NCBI GenBank assembly: GCA_003427395.1
Contig: BFEA01000018.1
Location: forward strand, 2,192,303 to 2,224,993
Origin: Chara braunii
Lineage: Eukaryota; Streptophyta; Charophyceae; Charales; Characeae
Length of the DNA: 32,691 nucleotides
Direction of reading: 5' to 3'
Part shown: one piece after another, positions 18,500 through 28,335 of the stretch
How positions within the stretch are numbered: the first letter of the stretch is position 1
Layout of the letters: each line of letters opens with the position of its first letter
Position numbers and translations under genes: made by a program
Notes under the pieces: model-generated
Databases searched by the model: none
Seen by the model: only the letters and a program-made list of their open reading frames with translations
Told to the model about the DNA's origin: nothing

Positions 18500-18990
18500 T
18501 CCATCCGGGTAAAGTTGTGCACCTGGCCGTTTGCCTGTCCAGGTGCAGTCTGACAGGAATTTGAGCGATGTAAAGAGGCATGGGAGCAAATATCTTTTCC
18601 TAGAAAGAATGTGAACCGATGCTGCTGGGAGTTCTTTTTTATTGAACTTTTCAAATCTTAGGAGTCATATGGTAGGGTAGGCAGCGGTTGATGGAGGCTG
18701 GGCCCTTTCTTGTCTTGCCTTTGCTCCTTTTCTTTTCCTTTTCTTTTTGCATTTCCATTCATCAGGTCGTACACACGAATGCCTCGCTCGCTGCAATGCT
18801 TGTCTGAAAATGTACTCTGATGTCTGCACATACAGGTACAGGCACCTGGACATTCTCCTGTCCGGACATATTCTAACGGGCTCTGTAGGAGATAAGGAAA
18901 AGTAAAGAGGCATTAATACAGCAAACATCTCTTTGCGAAAAGAATGCACACCTGCCCTGTTGGTTCTCTTTTTTTCCTGTTTGAAGTTTG
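18500..18990. repeat. Two diverged copies of a dispersed repeat
   Basis: The block with GTAAAGAGGCAT followed by GCAAATATCTTTTCCTAGAA (18570-18610) resembles 18903-18950 (GTAAAGAGGCATTAATACAG, CATCTCTTTGCGAAAAGAAT). Both copies lie after a CAGGTGCA/CACCTG-rich stretch. The class is unknown. Confidence 0.45.
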
Positions 18991-19109
18991 AACTCATCGG
19001 TTAACACGGGGCCAGTACAGGCTTGGCCTACCGGATCAAAAGGGCTGGCAATGGCCCGTAGGCCTTTGTCCCCCTGATGCTTGGAATGTGAGTGGTGGGA
19101 AAAGTTGCT

Positions 19110-19545
19110 GATTGGGGAAACAGAGGGCTGGGATGTATTGGTGGTTCAAAACCCCAGTACATTTGAGCCTCTTTTGTACGAGGGGATTCCCCCTGCGCAC
19201 CAAGCTTTGCCAAAATGGCAGCATGGCATTTTTGTTTTTTTCATTTTGGCCGGTGCCACCAGGATTTTGGTGTGGTTGCCCCGACCCTCTGAATTTCTTG
19301 GAGAGAGCCTCTGATTGTTCTCAAGTTGCCTGGGGCCATGTACTGGTGGTTTAAACCACAAGTACAAGACCCCAGCCTTGCAGTTCGAAACCTGTTGCCA
19401 CAAGAAAACTAGGCCGAAACGTCAAACGCTGGGCCCGCAGTTGATAAATTCAATCGGCGGCCACGCTTTCGTTTCGGGCCTCCAGAATTTGAGGTGTCAG
19501 ACCCACGGCCCAGGTGCCCATGCACTGGTTGGTGCTATAGTTTTC
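19110..19545. repeat. Dispersed repeat with GGTGGTTTAAACCAC block
   Basis: CATGTACTGGTGGTTTAAAC, then CCAGCCTTGCAG, CCCGCAGTTGATAAATTCAA, GGCGGCC and GGGCCTCCAGAATTTG matches 25190-25400 (both the CCAGCCTTGCAG and CCCGCAGTTGAAAAA landmarks) and part of 14447-14550 (GTTGATAAATC...GGGCCTCCAAAAG). It is a middle-repetitive element of unknown class. Confidence 0.6.
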
Positions 19546-19689
19546 ATATTGTGTTGCAGTGTGGATGCTATTCCATAGGCTGCACACATTAGGCATACTG
19601 TAGCGCAGTGCGGGCTGCTATTCCCATAGGCTGCACACATTGGGCCTACTGCTCTTGTGCGGACTGGGTTTGTTAGCAGACTGGGGTTC

Positions 19690-20300
19690 ATTGCTGATCA
19701 CCATGCTTGAGGACGTAGAGGAGGTGGTGAGAGGGGCAAGAACACTCTGAATCGCAGCGTTGGGGGCAGGGGGTAGAGGGGGAAGATTAGGCACTTGGGC
19801 CTGTTGCAAATCTACAATTTCCTTCATCGAGTTGTAGAACTTGTCTGCCCTCCTGGCCAATTTGTTCCGCACCTTGAACTTCATCAAAAAGCTTGGCGAT
19901 CTGGCTGGTATCGTCTTCAAGAGAGTGGACCCAGGCTAAGGCACCAAAGATGGAGGCTCCTGGCACTGCTCTCTGCTCAGCTCAGGGACAGTCTTTAAGA
20001 TGGGCTCTTGGGCGATAAGGTCCGCTCTCTTTCGGTTCTCCTCCTCCTCCTCCTCCCGCTGCAACACTTCCCATAAAAGAATCTATATTCCGGTTTGTCC
20101 GCGTCATCACCAACGTCCATTTGCTCTTTCCATTGTGCTGCAGTCATTGCCATGCTGGACCCACTGTTAGTAGCAGGCTGGTCAGAGAGGTTCCAATCGG
20201 AAAAAGGATTCGATAAGACTCTCAAGAGGGGCATTGTTCTCTCTTCTCTCTCACGAGATGTCAATCGCCGTTTGCGGCATGGACTGCCAGGGTCATTTTG
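19690..20300 (-). pseudogene. Degraded coding remnant, unknown protein
   Basis: The minus strand stays largely open from about 20300 down to 19690 if reading is allowed to change frame at least twice, near 20050 and in the 19860-19960 stretch. The upstream part is rich in Arg/Glu and contains MTAAQWKEQMDVGDD (about 20155-20110). A glutamate run near 20050 is followed by ENRKRADLIAQEP. Downstream come a helical stretch with NKLARRADKFYNSMKE (about 19865-19820) and a Pro/Ser/Thr-rich tail. This looks like a decayed coiled-coil or gag-like transposon protein, but I do not recognise the family. No stretch above about 100 codons is intact. Confidence 0.35.
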
Positions 20301-20323
20301 AACTTAAATGAAAAGTGGACTAT

Positions 20324-20625
20324 ATCCCTAACCAACTGAGTTATAGGCCCATACTTGGAAAAACTTGAGATATCGTTATTGAACTGACTGGCTTTAGGTA
20401 ATTCAGAGTTTGAATTTCATTCATCTATTTCTGTCTGCACTCGAACTCAGGTCTCTCCAACAGTGAATGGGTGTACCAACTGTGCTAGGCTGGTTGGTCT
20501 TCAGCCCCTTCGGAGTATCGCTCCAATGGCCAAGCTGCTGGCTATTTCAGCAGTTCTTGTGTGTAGCAACTGAACTAGCCCTGAGGGTCTCCAGCCCCTT
20601 CTAAATATCATTCCAATGGCCAAGC
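20324..20625 (-). mobile_element. S1 SINE copy with flanking SINE-head debris
   Basis: 20362-20500 reads, on the plus strand, TTATTGAACTGACTGGCTTT, AGGTAATTCAGAG, CTGCACTCGAACTCAGGTCT, GGGTGTACCAACTGTGCTAG. This is tail to A box of the S1 family on the minus strand. Another A-box remnant (AACCAACTGAGTTATAGGCC) lies at 20327-20346, and one more at about 20564-20578. A 92-bp duplication with CAGCCCCTTC...CCAATGGCCAAGC (20494 and 20586) encloses the latter. Confidence 0.8.
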
Positions 20626-21201
20626 AGCCTGCATTTCCCAATATCCTGGACTGGGTCAGTTGGTGGTCTTAATGATCCTCATTTTGGTGCCCTGTGTATG
20701 TCTGAAACTTCTTCAGTGTTCTACAGTGAGTAGTGTTCCGAATGGGCTGCATTCTGGCATTATCTCGTCAGACATCTGTCCATGCCTCTGAACTTCTAGA
20801 GGGCGGGACCGTGGTATTCCCTATTTCAGATCCTGGGATGCCTCTTCTTTTCCGGAACCATACAGTTTAGGCCTGTTGCATAGGACTAGTTACCTGTTGG
20901 CTTACTGGATAGTGGGATGTATGATCCCCTGACTTGGATGTGCTTGTGGGCCATTCCTTCCCGGAATGAGCCAATTCGACTATTATCTACTTCTTCTATG
21001 TACTTCTACTATCCTTATAAAATCAGCAAACCGGTCACATGTGATGGGCCCACGCGAGACTCTGCCCTGTGTTGGGAAAGGGTGCGGGACAGGAGCGGGT
21101 GCCGCTCGGGAAGTTAGGAATCTTTGGGCGGGCAGCCTGTGTGAACATGCGTGTTCGAATTCAAGTACATAGGCTTCATTGGGCGGTGTAGCTACAGCAT
21201 A

Positions 21202-21278
21202 GGGCCCCATTCCATACTCTCCACATGCACAAAAAGACAACATGGCCGTGTACCGTTCCATGCTCTAGCGGAGGATTC
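21202..21278. mobile_element. MITE family A, left part
   Basis: GGGCCCCATTCCATACTCTC, CACATGCACAAAAAGACAAC, then TCTAGCGGAGGATTCA matches family A up to its middle. The text after 21278 is unrelated to the family right half. Confidence 0.7.
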
Positions 21279-21727
21279 AGGGCCCTCGCGCCACCAACAT
21301 CGAAAATGAAAATTTCGGTATCTCCTCATTACCACACAGAGTGTCGAGGCGGATGGTGTGGAAAACCATTGACATCTGTCAAAGAGAAGGATTCGACATG
21401 AGTAGAAGACGCCCGCCTGCTATGGCCCAAAATTTGACACCCCCAGTGGGAGGTAGTGAAACCAGGGCCGTTTTCGACGGCTCAGCGTTGATGGAAGCAT
21501 GTCTTGTTTGAAATCCCAGCGTCCGGCCTCGACATCCCTTGCATTCGAATTAGTTGTGTGGCAAAGGCGGGTATTTGTGGAGAAGACCAATGTCAAAAAA
21601 TGCCAAGGAAGGCCCCCCCAGTTTGCCACTCGATTGCCTTCCTCCCTCAGCAAATCCCCAGACCTCTCTACAAGGCCTCACACTCCTGCCATTTGCAGGT
21701 TACAAGGCAATGCCCCAGCTTGGCAGT

Positions 21728-22395
21728 TTGGAGTAGTGGAGTGAGGCACTTTTTTGTCGCCCACTTTTAGGCGTGCTGTTGTGCCGCGCTCCAGTACTCT
21801 CCCAATGTGCAAAGTGGCTCACACAGCTGGCAGGTGTTCGGCGTGAGGGGGCCTCGCTCTCCTCGCCCCACTATTCTCAAAATGTGCAAAAAGGGAATGA
21901 ATCTTCCGCTAGAATATGGGAAGATGAACAGCAATGTTTTTCGTTGTTGGTGCATGTAGTGAGTGTAGAGTGGCGAATGAAGGCCGTCGACGCAACTCTC
22001 CACATGCATGGTGATTTTGATGCGACTCTCTACATGCACGAGACAGGAAAATATAGCGGTGCATCTTTCCATGTTCTAGCGGAGGATTCGTTTTCATTTT
22101 GCGCATTTGGAGAGTAGCAAAGTGGCGAATCAAGGCCGTCAACGCAATTCTCGACATGCATGGTGATTTCGATGCGACTCTCAACATGCACGAGACACGA
22201 AAATATAGCGGTNCATCTTTTCATGTTCTAGCGGAGGATTCGTTTTCATTTTGCGCATTTGGCAGAGCCAGGCCCTGCGTTTGCACTCTCCAAACGTGCA
22301 AGATGAAAATGAACCTCCTGTAGAACATGGAGAAGATACACTGCCATTTTTTTTGTCTTTTGTACATGTGGTGAGTAGTGGAGCGACGCCGTAGT
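21728..22395. mobile_element. Cluster of family A MITE units with 152-bp tandem duplication
   Basis: A right end at 21728-21747 (GGAGTAGTGGAGTGAGGCAC) is followed by left ends at 21782 and 21852, a complete-looking unit to about 21975, and two 152-bp direct copies (TGGCGAATGAAGGCCGTC at 21971 and 22123) each carrying ACATGCACGAGACA, ATATAGCGGT and TCTAGCGGAGGATTCG. A final unit ends GAGTAGTGGAGCGACGCC near 22395. An undetermined base lies at 22213. The array is non-coding. Confidence 0.8.
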
Positions 22396-22436
22396 TTCTT
22401 TTTTTTATTTTTACTTTTTGAAGGTCCATGTCATGG

Positions 22437-22985
22437 TAGAGGGTGGATGCTAGGCCTCAGGAGTTGTCTGTTGTCATACTCAACCAGTGAGGGGATCGGA
22501 TGGATTGTGACTACCCCAAGGACAGTCTTGTCCAAGGGGTGTCATTCGTGACCTGTTATATCCTAATCTTATCGCAAGTCGAGCCCTACAGCGGTGCGAC
22601 CTCTGACCTCGCTATCTAGACCTAGACCTACACCAACCGGGCGTCGAAGACACTTCCCCCTGGACGTTACTATAGGGACACCATGAATCTCGAGGACGAC
22701 CCGGATACAGGAGGGGTCACGGACATACATGGTTATTCCCCCCCTGTATCAGATCGTGCAGACGCTATGGGTGGCGAAGCCACCTTTCTACATCCATGCG
22801 ACAACCCTCCCCCCCCTCTGTCCAAGATGACACCCTACCTAGAAGCCCTTCCCCAGACTCACGCCCCAGTCGACCCCTTCGTCGGAACTAGACGGACACC
22901 AACCTGAATGAAGCACAGGCCATCATGAGATCAACTTGAAGCCCGCTCGTGGGAATTGTATGTGCCTAACAGCCAACCACTGCCA
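22437..22985. other. Unassigned C-rich sequence
   Basis: No repeat family or gene recognised. A 74-codon open frame at 22683-22907 is proline-rich in its second half and lies in C-rich DNA. Without homologues I do not call it a gene. Confidence 0.35.
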
Positions 22986-22993
22986 CTAGAGGC

Positions 22994-23085
22994 TTTTTTT
23001 TTTTTTTTTTAATGCATGTCATCCCTGCTCAGGGCCATGCTAATCTTCACTGTATCGTTCCAATTTTAACGGCTGTCCAAAGGAC
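22994..23085 (-). pseudogene. U6 snRNA retrocopy, 3'-truncated with poly(A)
   Basis: On the minus strand: GTCCTTTGGACAGCCGTTAA, AATTGGAACGATACAGTGAA, GATTAGCATGGCCCTGAGCA, GGGATGACATGCATT, then about 17 A residues (T run 22994-23010). The U6 sequence stops about 25 nt before its natural end and continues as poly(A), the pattern expected of a LINE-mobilised, internally primed snRNA. ACAGTGA in place of ACAGAGA breaks the invariant spliceosomal box, so the copy is dead. Confidence 0.88.
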
Positions 23086-23108
23086 TTTCCCGACCTTTCC
23101 AAGAGAAG

Positions 23109-23336
23109 CGACATGCACAATAAACAAAAATATTGCAGTGTATGAATCCTCTGCTAGAACATGGAAAGATGAATTGTCATTTTTTTTTTGTCTTTTGTCC
23201 ATGTGGGGAGTTCCACTACTGTCCAGATGCGCAAAAGACAAAATTTGAGGTGTAGGAATCCTCTGCTAGAACATGGAAAGATGCATTGTCATTTTTTTTG
23301 TCTTCTATGCATGTGGGGAGTAGTGGAGCGAGGCCC
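23109..23336. mobile_element. Tandem family A MITE units (112-bp period)
   Basis: GAATCCTCTGCTAGAACATG occurs at 23144 and 23256. Each is preceded by a TGCACAA/TGCGCAAAAGACAAA block and followed by TGTCATTTTTTTTGTCTTT and ATGTGGGGAG. The distal unit ends GAGTAGTGGAGCGAGGCCC at 23336. The array begins about 25 bp from the U6 retrocopy. Confidence 0.8.
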
Positions 23337-23351
23337 TGTTGCTCACACATA

Positions 23352-24175
23352 GGGCCTCGCTGCACTACTCTAGACTCTCAAAGTTTCGAGAGTGGGTTGT
23401 CGCTGCACTTACTCTCAGGGCCTCACCACACCACTCTCGAATCTCGAAAATTCGTGAGTCGGGCACGGCCACACAGCATCGCTTGAAAAAAAAACTCGAA
23501 ACTGTTCGAGAGCTGTCAGAAAGGCGTTTTCGAGTGCCCTCTCGAAACGATGTTTTCGCCCAGCCTGCAGCGTTGGAGTTTCCTTGATACCGCCCCTCTG
23601 CGCTCGAGTTCGACGTCCATTTCGAGAGTTGTCAGGCCGTTTTTCGTGATGCTGCCCGTCCGCGCTAGAGTTCGTCCATTTCGAGAGGCCGGTCTAGTGT
23701 GCTATGTGGCGAAGGGCCATTTTCTCTCGAAAACCGGCCTCTCGAAAAATCCTGACAGCTCTCGAATATTTTCGAGATTCGAGAGTGGTGTGGCGAGGCC
23801 CTCAATCGGGTAACTCTTGGAACCCGATCGAGAGCTGTCAGAAGGCACGCTGTAATGCCACGCTCGAAACGTCGAGAGTCGCCCGCCTGCAAAACACAAA
23901 TTCGCAAGTGTGCTCGGGAGTTGCCCGCGGACCGGCTCGTTTTTCGAGAGTGGGTCTCCTATCCTGGCGGCCAGACCAGCCTGGCGTTGTCCCGTAGCTA
24001 GTAGTACAGGTCTTCTGTCGAGTCCAACGACGCCCGGGGTTTTGAGAGTGCATCTAGTGTAACATGTTCTGCAGTAAGTGCAGCACTGCCAGGTATTTCG
24101 AGAGTCTCAACTCTATGACAACGCTAGGCGAACTCTCGAAATATTTTGAGAGTCCAGAGTAGTGCACCGAGGCCC
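23352..24175. mobile_element. GGGCC-ended transposon (family D), TSD ATA, host of a nested copy
   Basis: The ends GGGCCTCGCTGCACTACTCT and AGAGTAGTGCACCGAGGCCC are inverted repeats, and the match continues through GACTCTCAAA/TTTGAGAGTC. ATA flanks both ends (23349-23351 and 24176-24178). Without the nested element the length is 437 bp. TTTCGAGAG/CTCTCGAAA recurs many times in both orientations, as subterminal transposase-binding motifs do in some DNA transposons. There is no coding capacity. The end sequence resembles family A MITEs, so one transposase may serve both. Confidence 0.92.
23418..23801. mobile_element. Nested GGGCC-ended transposon, TSD TCA
   Basis: The ends GGGCCTCACCACACCACTCT and AGAGTGGTGTGGCGAGGCCC are inverted repeats, continuing to CGAATCTCGAAAATTCG and its near mirror. 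TCA flanks both ends (23415-23417 and 23802-23804). The 384-bp element sits inside 23352-24175 and carries the same CTCTCGAAA motif, so it is a younger relative of its host. Confidence 0.93.
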
Positions 24176-24314
24176 ATAATCGAGTTTGAAATCCGAATCC
24201 AATATATGCCTCGCAGCGTTGCCACGGCGGGTTTGCTTGTTATGCTCAATTTTAATATGGTCAGATTTGATGGATTAAGTGTGATGTGATTGATCTGCAC
24301 TGGTGTGTCCCAAG

Positions 24315-24455
24315 CGATGCACAGACATATCAAGCGTTCGAATCCGCTTGGATACCTGTTCAACAAACGCAAGAGTTCAAATCCATGTGGATTCCTGTGC
24401 ACAGAATGACAAGGACTCCGGATTCCTGTGCAGGAAATGACAAGGACACCGCGTG
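24315..24455. repeat. Short imperfect tandem repeats with B-box-like text
   Basis: GTTCGAATCCGCTTGGATACCTGT, GTTCAAATCCATGTGGATTC and CGGATTCCTGTGCA, with AATGACAAGGAC twice, repeat in series. GTTCRAATCC resembles a tRNA B box, but no A box precedes it. Confidence 0.6.
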
Positions 24456-26055
24456 GATTGTAATTTGTGGGGGCTGATTTTTAGGTTCAGGCCCTGCTGC
24501 CACGGGGAGGTCATTTTCTGTTGTCCTTTCTTGTGCCGTTTTCTGGGCTTCCAATTTCTAATCATTTGCATCTGACATCAATGACCTCGAGGAAGATGCC
24601 ACTGAAACGGAAATCTTCTCAAGGCGCCGCTACAGAATGGCTGTTCATCATTGATTTATAATTCCATATCGTCTAGAGAGTGTGTTCCCAACCGGATGAG
24701 ACGGATGGTTGCAGAAATGGGTTGGGACAACCCGTGACATCCTCAGGTCTCGAGCAGTTGACCTTCTAGTTAGCAGTCTTTGGCGTGTAGAGCTCTGCCC
24801 TGGCGAGGTGCAGAGCTTTAGAGAACGTAAAAAAGTGGGGCCACATGTTACAAGCCCAACGGACGAGGGATTCATTAGTATTGTCACGTGCATTTCCACA
24901 GTCGAAAGAAAAAAGAAAAAACCTGAGTAAATTGGAAGGAAGTTGCTTGGCTATATCACAGGAAAAGGAGGCTACTGATGTCATCATCAGCCTATAACCT
25001 GGACACGCGCATAGTCGTGAGTTGTGCGCAACTGGTCTACATGATGTCGCCTGACCCGCCAGTGCGAGAACGAAGTTCAGTGCACTCACAGAATCTGACT
25101 GCTGTTAATGTACATGTTGAGGTGGGTGAATAGTAGAATACCACTGAATAGGGTATTTCATTAATGCGATGAAACAGCAGAGGATGGATAATATCTTAAA
25201 CCGCTAGTACATGGCCCCAGCCTTGCAGAAAGTTTTTGTCGCCACAAGCAAAACTCGGAGGCGCCGCGCGGCCAGGCCCGCAGTTGAAAAAAAAAATTGG
25301 CGGCCTCCGAAGTGGTGCGGGTTTCATGCTGACACCCAGGGGCCTATATGTGGTGTACTGGTGCTTTAAACCGCCAATACCTTTCTCATATGTGGGCTGC
25401 GGGCCTGACTTTGCCCTGTGCACCACAGAAAGACTGAGCAATGCGGATGTATGTGGTGGCCGCCGCCAGTCGTTTCGCGGTGGCCCTGCCCTTCCGTGTT
25501 AACCGCTGCGCTTTTGTTTTTCAATGTTTTTCAAGCGGGGAAAGGTACTGGTGGTTTCAATAGTCCTATGCTTGTCCCATGAAGCAGCGCAGAATAAGGA
25601 TGATCTCTGAAATAGTCCTATATAAATGCCATGAAGCAGCAGAGGAAGGATAACCTTGTAAATTCTAAGCACCAAGTCAACCTGGTGCCTTTTTTTTTTC
25701 AATAAACCAGTCAGTACATGTTATCTGTGCGCACAGGTACAGCAGTAGTTTCGGTTATCAGTGAACCTCATGCACCTGGTCTGTGCACAAGTACAACTGC
25801 AGTAGTTCCCCTTCGTGAATGGCCTGCATGCGAGAGAACTGGAAAACGTTATGGAAATATATGGAAAAGAAAGTGCCTCACGGCATAGAATTGCACACTG
25901 AGGTGTGTGAAAGAACTGGAACAGGGGTTGACTTTTTTCTCCCCTTTCGTAGTGCCACAAATCATCACAAACAATCGATAAAACAAAAAGATACAGTTAG
26001 GTGTGTCGTATTCGTTATACACTGTATACAGTGTATACACTTAAAACAAGCATGA
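24456..26055. other. Mostly unassigned; one dispersed repeat copy
   Basis: 25190-25400 is a relative of the 19310-19545 element. GGTACTGGTGGTTTCAATAG at about 25547 is another trace of that family. ATAGTCCTAT and CCATGAAGCAGC recur at about 25560-25580 and 25613-25636. A palindrome built on ATACACTGTATACAGTGTATAC lies at about 26017-26038, just before the hammerhead motif. I recognise no gene. Confidence 0.45.
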
Positions 26056-26061
26056 CTGTGC

Positions 26062-26118
26062 CAGACTGTTTCGTCGGACTTTCACCGACTCATCAGGAGG
26101 TTGAACCCTGACAGTCTG
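26062..26118 (-). ncRNA. Hammerhead ribozyme motif, type III topology (copy 3)
   Basis: Minus strand, 5' to 3': stem III strand CAGACTG, U16.1, C17 (cleavage expected after GTC), stem I hairpin around GGTTCAA, core CTGATGA, stem II GTCGG/CCGAC with a 7-nt loop, core GAAA, stem III strand CAGTCTG. Every invariant core base is present. Stem III is 7 perfect base pairs and stem II 5. Stem I is weak (AGG/CCT next to an unpaired A and C) because one base is missing relative to copy 2. Open stem III defines type III, the form in plant retrozymes and viroids. Activity is not demonstrated. Confidence 0.85.
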
Positions 26119-26200
26119 CCCAGGAAGCATTTGAGTGATGGAAGGACTCACCACATCGCTCAGAGTTAGTGATACCCCTGAGAAAAGTGGTCGACTCTGG

Positions 26201-26202
<2 letters not shown>

Positions 26203-26234
<32 letters not shown>
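26203..26234. repeat. (GT)n microsatellite
   Basis: About 15 GT units. The sequence from here to 26830 shows nothing recognisable. Confidence 0.93.
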
Positions 26235-26238
<4 letters not shown>

Positions 26239-26834
26239 ACACCACGTGACTACAAGATGTGCAGTGGTGTAGGTTTTACGGAGTACCGGCCATTTTTCTT
26301 GGATGAGTCTTGATGAAAAAAGCGGAGGATGTCCTGTGTGTCAGTGTTTCTTTGATACCGGTGTTAGACTTCAGTTGTTTTCAGTGTCCATGAAAGCCAA
26401 GGCCGTCAGTGGAAGCTGTCAGGCTCATAAGGAGAGATGATGCCAATGAAAGAAAGCAATGGAGGGAGTACCCCTCCTAGAACTTCAACAGAAGGGGCAG
26501 TACAAGGTCCTAGCTGGCCGCAAAATCTTGTACTGTCATTTCAATTGATTGCCATCATCTTGTTACTGAAATTTCAATATTCTTGTTTTTGCTCTCCTTT
26601 TACGCTAGCAGTCTGATGTACCTGTCACTGTAGAATCATGGAGGAGTTTCTCTCCATCCCCCACCCACCACCCCTCGCCCAAGCGCCCCCTCCCCCCGTG
26701 CCTTTATTTTTTGAAATGCGAACCATGTGTTCATTCTTGAGAGACTGTGCTAAATGTTCTCTTTACGATTTTATAATTTTTATTGGGTTTCCCGTTCGGA
26801 TAGTTCGTTTTATTTCTAATAACCACCAGAGGAA

Positions 26835-27033
26835 GGGCATCAGCACACCACTCACGAAATGAAAAACATTGCGAGCGCATCTTCCTGCAGAAGGTGGCTG
26901 TATTCATGCGAGTTCTCGCAGCAGGCAGCTGTGTTCATCAGTTACTATTCATAGCAATGGATGTTTTTTGGCAACTTCTGCGGGAAGATGCACTGGCGTT
27001 GTTTTTCGTTTCGTGAGTGGTGTGGCGGGACCC
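26835..27033. mobile_element. MITE, family B, TSD GAA
   Basis: The left end GGGCATCAGCACACCACTCA and right end GAGTGGTGTGGCGGGACCC are inverted repeats. They continue inward through CGAAATGAAAAACA/TTTTTCGTTTCG and GCATCTTCCTGCAGAA/TTCTGCGGGAAGATGC. GAA flanks both ends (26832-26834 and 27034-27036). The element is 199 bp and non-coding. Confidence 0.92.
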
Positions 27034-27036
27034 GAA

Positions 27037-28180
27037 GTCACGGTTCTCTCTGTGTTTTTTGCGACTTCCTCAACTGCATTGGCATTGAAGATTCCTGGTC
27101 GTTGCGATGTTCCTCGACTGCGAAGTGGGGTTGCCAGTTCACGAAAGAATCAGACTGAAAGTGTGGAGGATGCCAATCCCTCTGATCTCTCAGGAATTTC
27201 CTTTCCTTCCCATGTTTATCTAACTCAGTGAGCTCTATATAGTTCTCAAGGCCCTGTGCGACACGCACTTGGACCTATTATCGTCTACATGTGGCTAGGG
27301 GTTGCACTGGACAGTTAGAGGCTTATTGCATCTGTCAGGGGAGGGCACAATGGTGCCACTCACCCTGGACCTGCAACTGTTCCCACTGTAGAACAGAGCT
27401 GGTTCTCGGTGCCACTGTCAGCATTCATACCCCTACTTGCTGTCGGTAAGAGCTTGGCATGTGGCTATTGGACACTGCTGGCAGCAGCTGGGTTCAGCTG
27501 AGGCTCCGATCGATTCTGGGGATATCATCTGTTGGTAAGTTGGGGCGATGCCCCTGAGAGGATCTGATAGCAAGCGGGGGCTGATGCCGTTGAGTGCTGT
27601 ATGAGCAAAGGATTAGCAAAAAATCAAGCCAAAAAAGAAAACAGAAAAAGAAGTCACAGCTGATCCTGCGAACTCTCTCTTGCTAGTTTCTTTTTCTCTT
27701 TTTTGTCGTTTCTTTTCCTTCTTCTTCCTCTTCTTCTTTTTATTTCATTTAGCTTCTCCCCTGAAGTCTCAGCTCAGTCTCTCTGAACTTTGTATCACTA
27801 CGGATTGCTTCTTAGGACCAGGATGTACCAGGTGGTTCCTCCAGTTGGTTGAGAGTCTTGAGACTCTTGAGAGGTGATTAAATGTGTAGACCCCCTGAAA
27901 TTTCGCATGACCGTTGATTACTTGTGTAATGAGCCCCTAGCAGAAGGAAGCTTGGTGAACGAGAACCCAAGCACGTCACTGCTTGGCTATGTAGGCCCGA
28001 CCTGCCTGCCAGAAGTGACAACCCTTCAAGGGAAATCCCAGATTTTGAGAGTGGAAGGGGTCCAGGTACAAAGAGAATGGTCCAGGTAAAATGGCAGCCA
28101 CCCTTTTACGATGAGTATGGGGCCCCTTGTCAGCAGTCCCATCCAATCTTTTTGTACTGTGCGAGACTCGTCATGCTAGA
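27037..28180. other. Unassigned sequence
   Basis: No repeat or gene recognised beyond pyrimidine-rich runs at about 27685-27760. Open frames here are all under 90 codons and lack known motifs. Confidence 0.35.
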
Positions 28181-28183
28181 TAA

Positions 28184-28186
<3 letters not shown>

Positions 28187-28220
<34 letters not shown>

Positions 28221-28335
28221 NTTTTTTTTTTTTTTTAAATTTAATTCAGCTACATTCTTCTCTCAATTTCACCTCACACTACCTATACCTACCATTACTC
28301 CTAATTATAGTCATACAGGGAACCCCGAAGCAGCC
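28187..28335. repeat. 50-nt poly(T) with one undetermined base, then dispersed repeat copy 2
   Basis: T run 28187-28236 with N at 28221. CTACATTCTTCTCTCAATTT to ATACAGGGAACCCC then follows, matching 1262-1345. The position next to a poly(T) tract suggests a minus-strand retroposon with a poly(A) tail, but no target duplication was identified. Confidence 0.6.
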
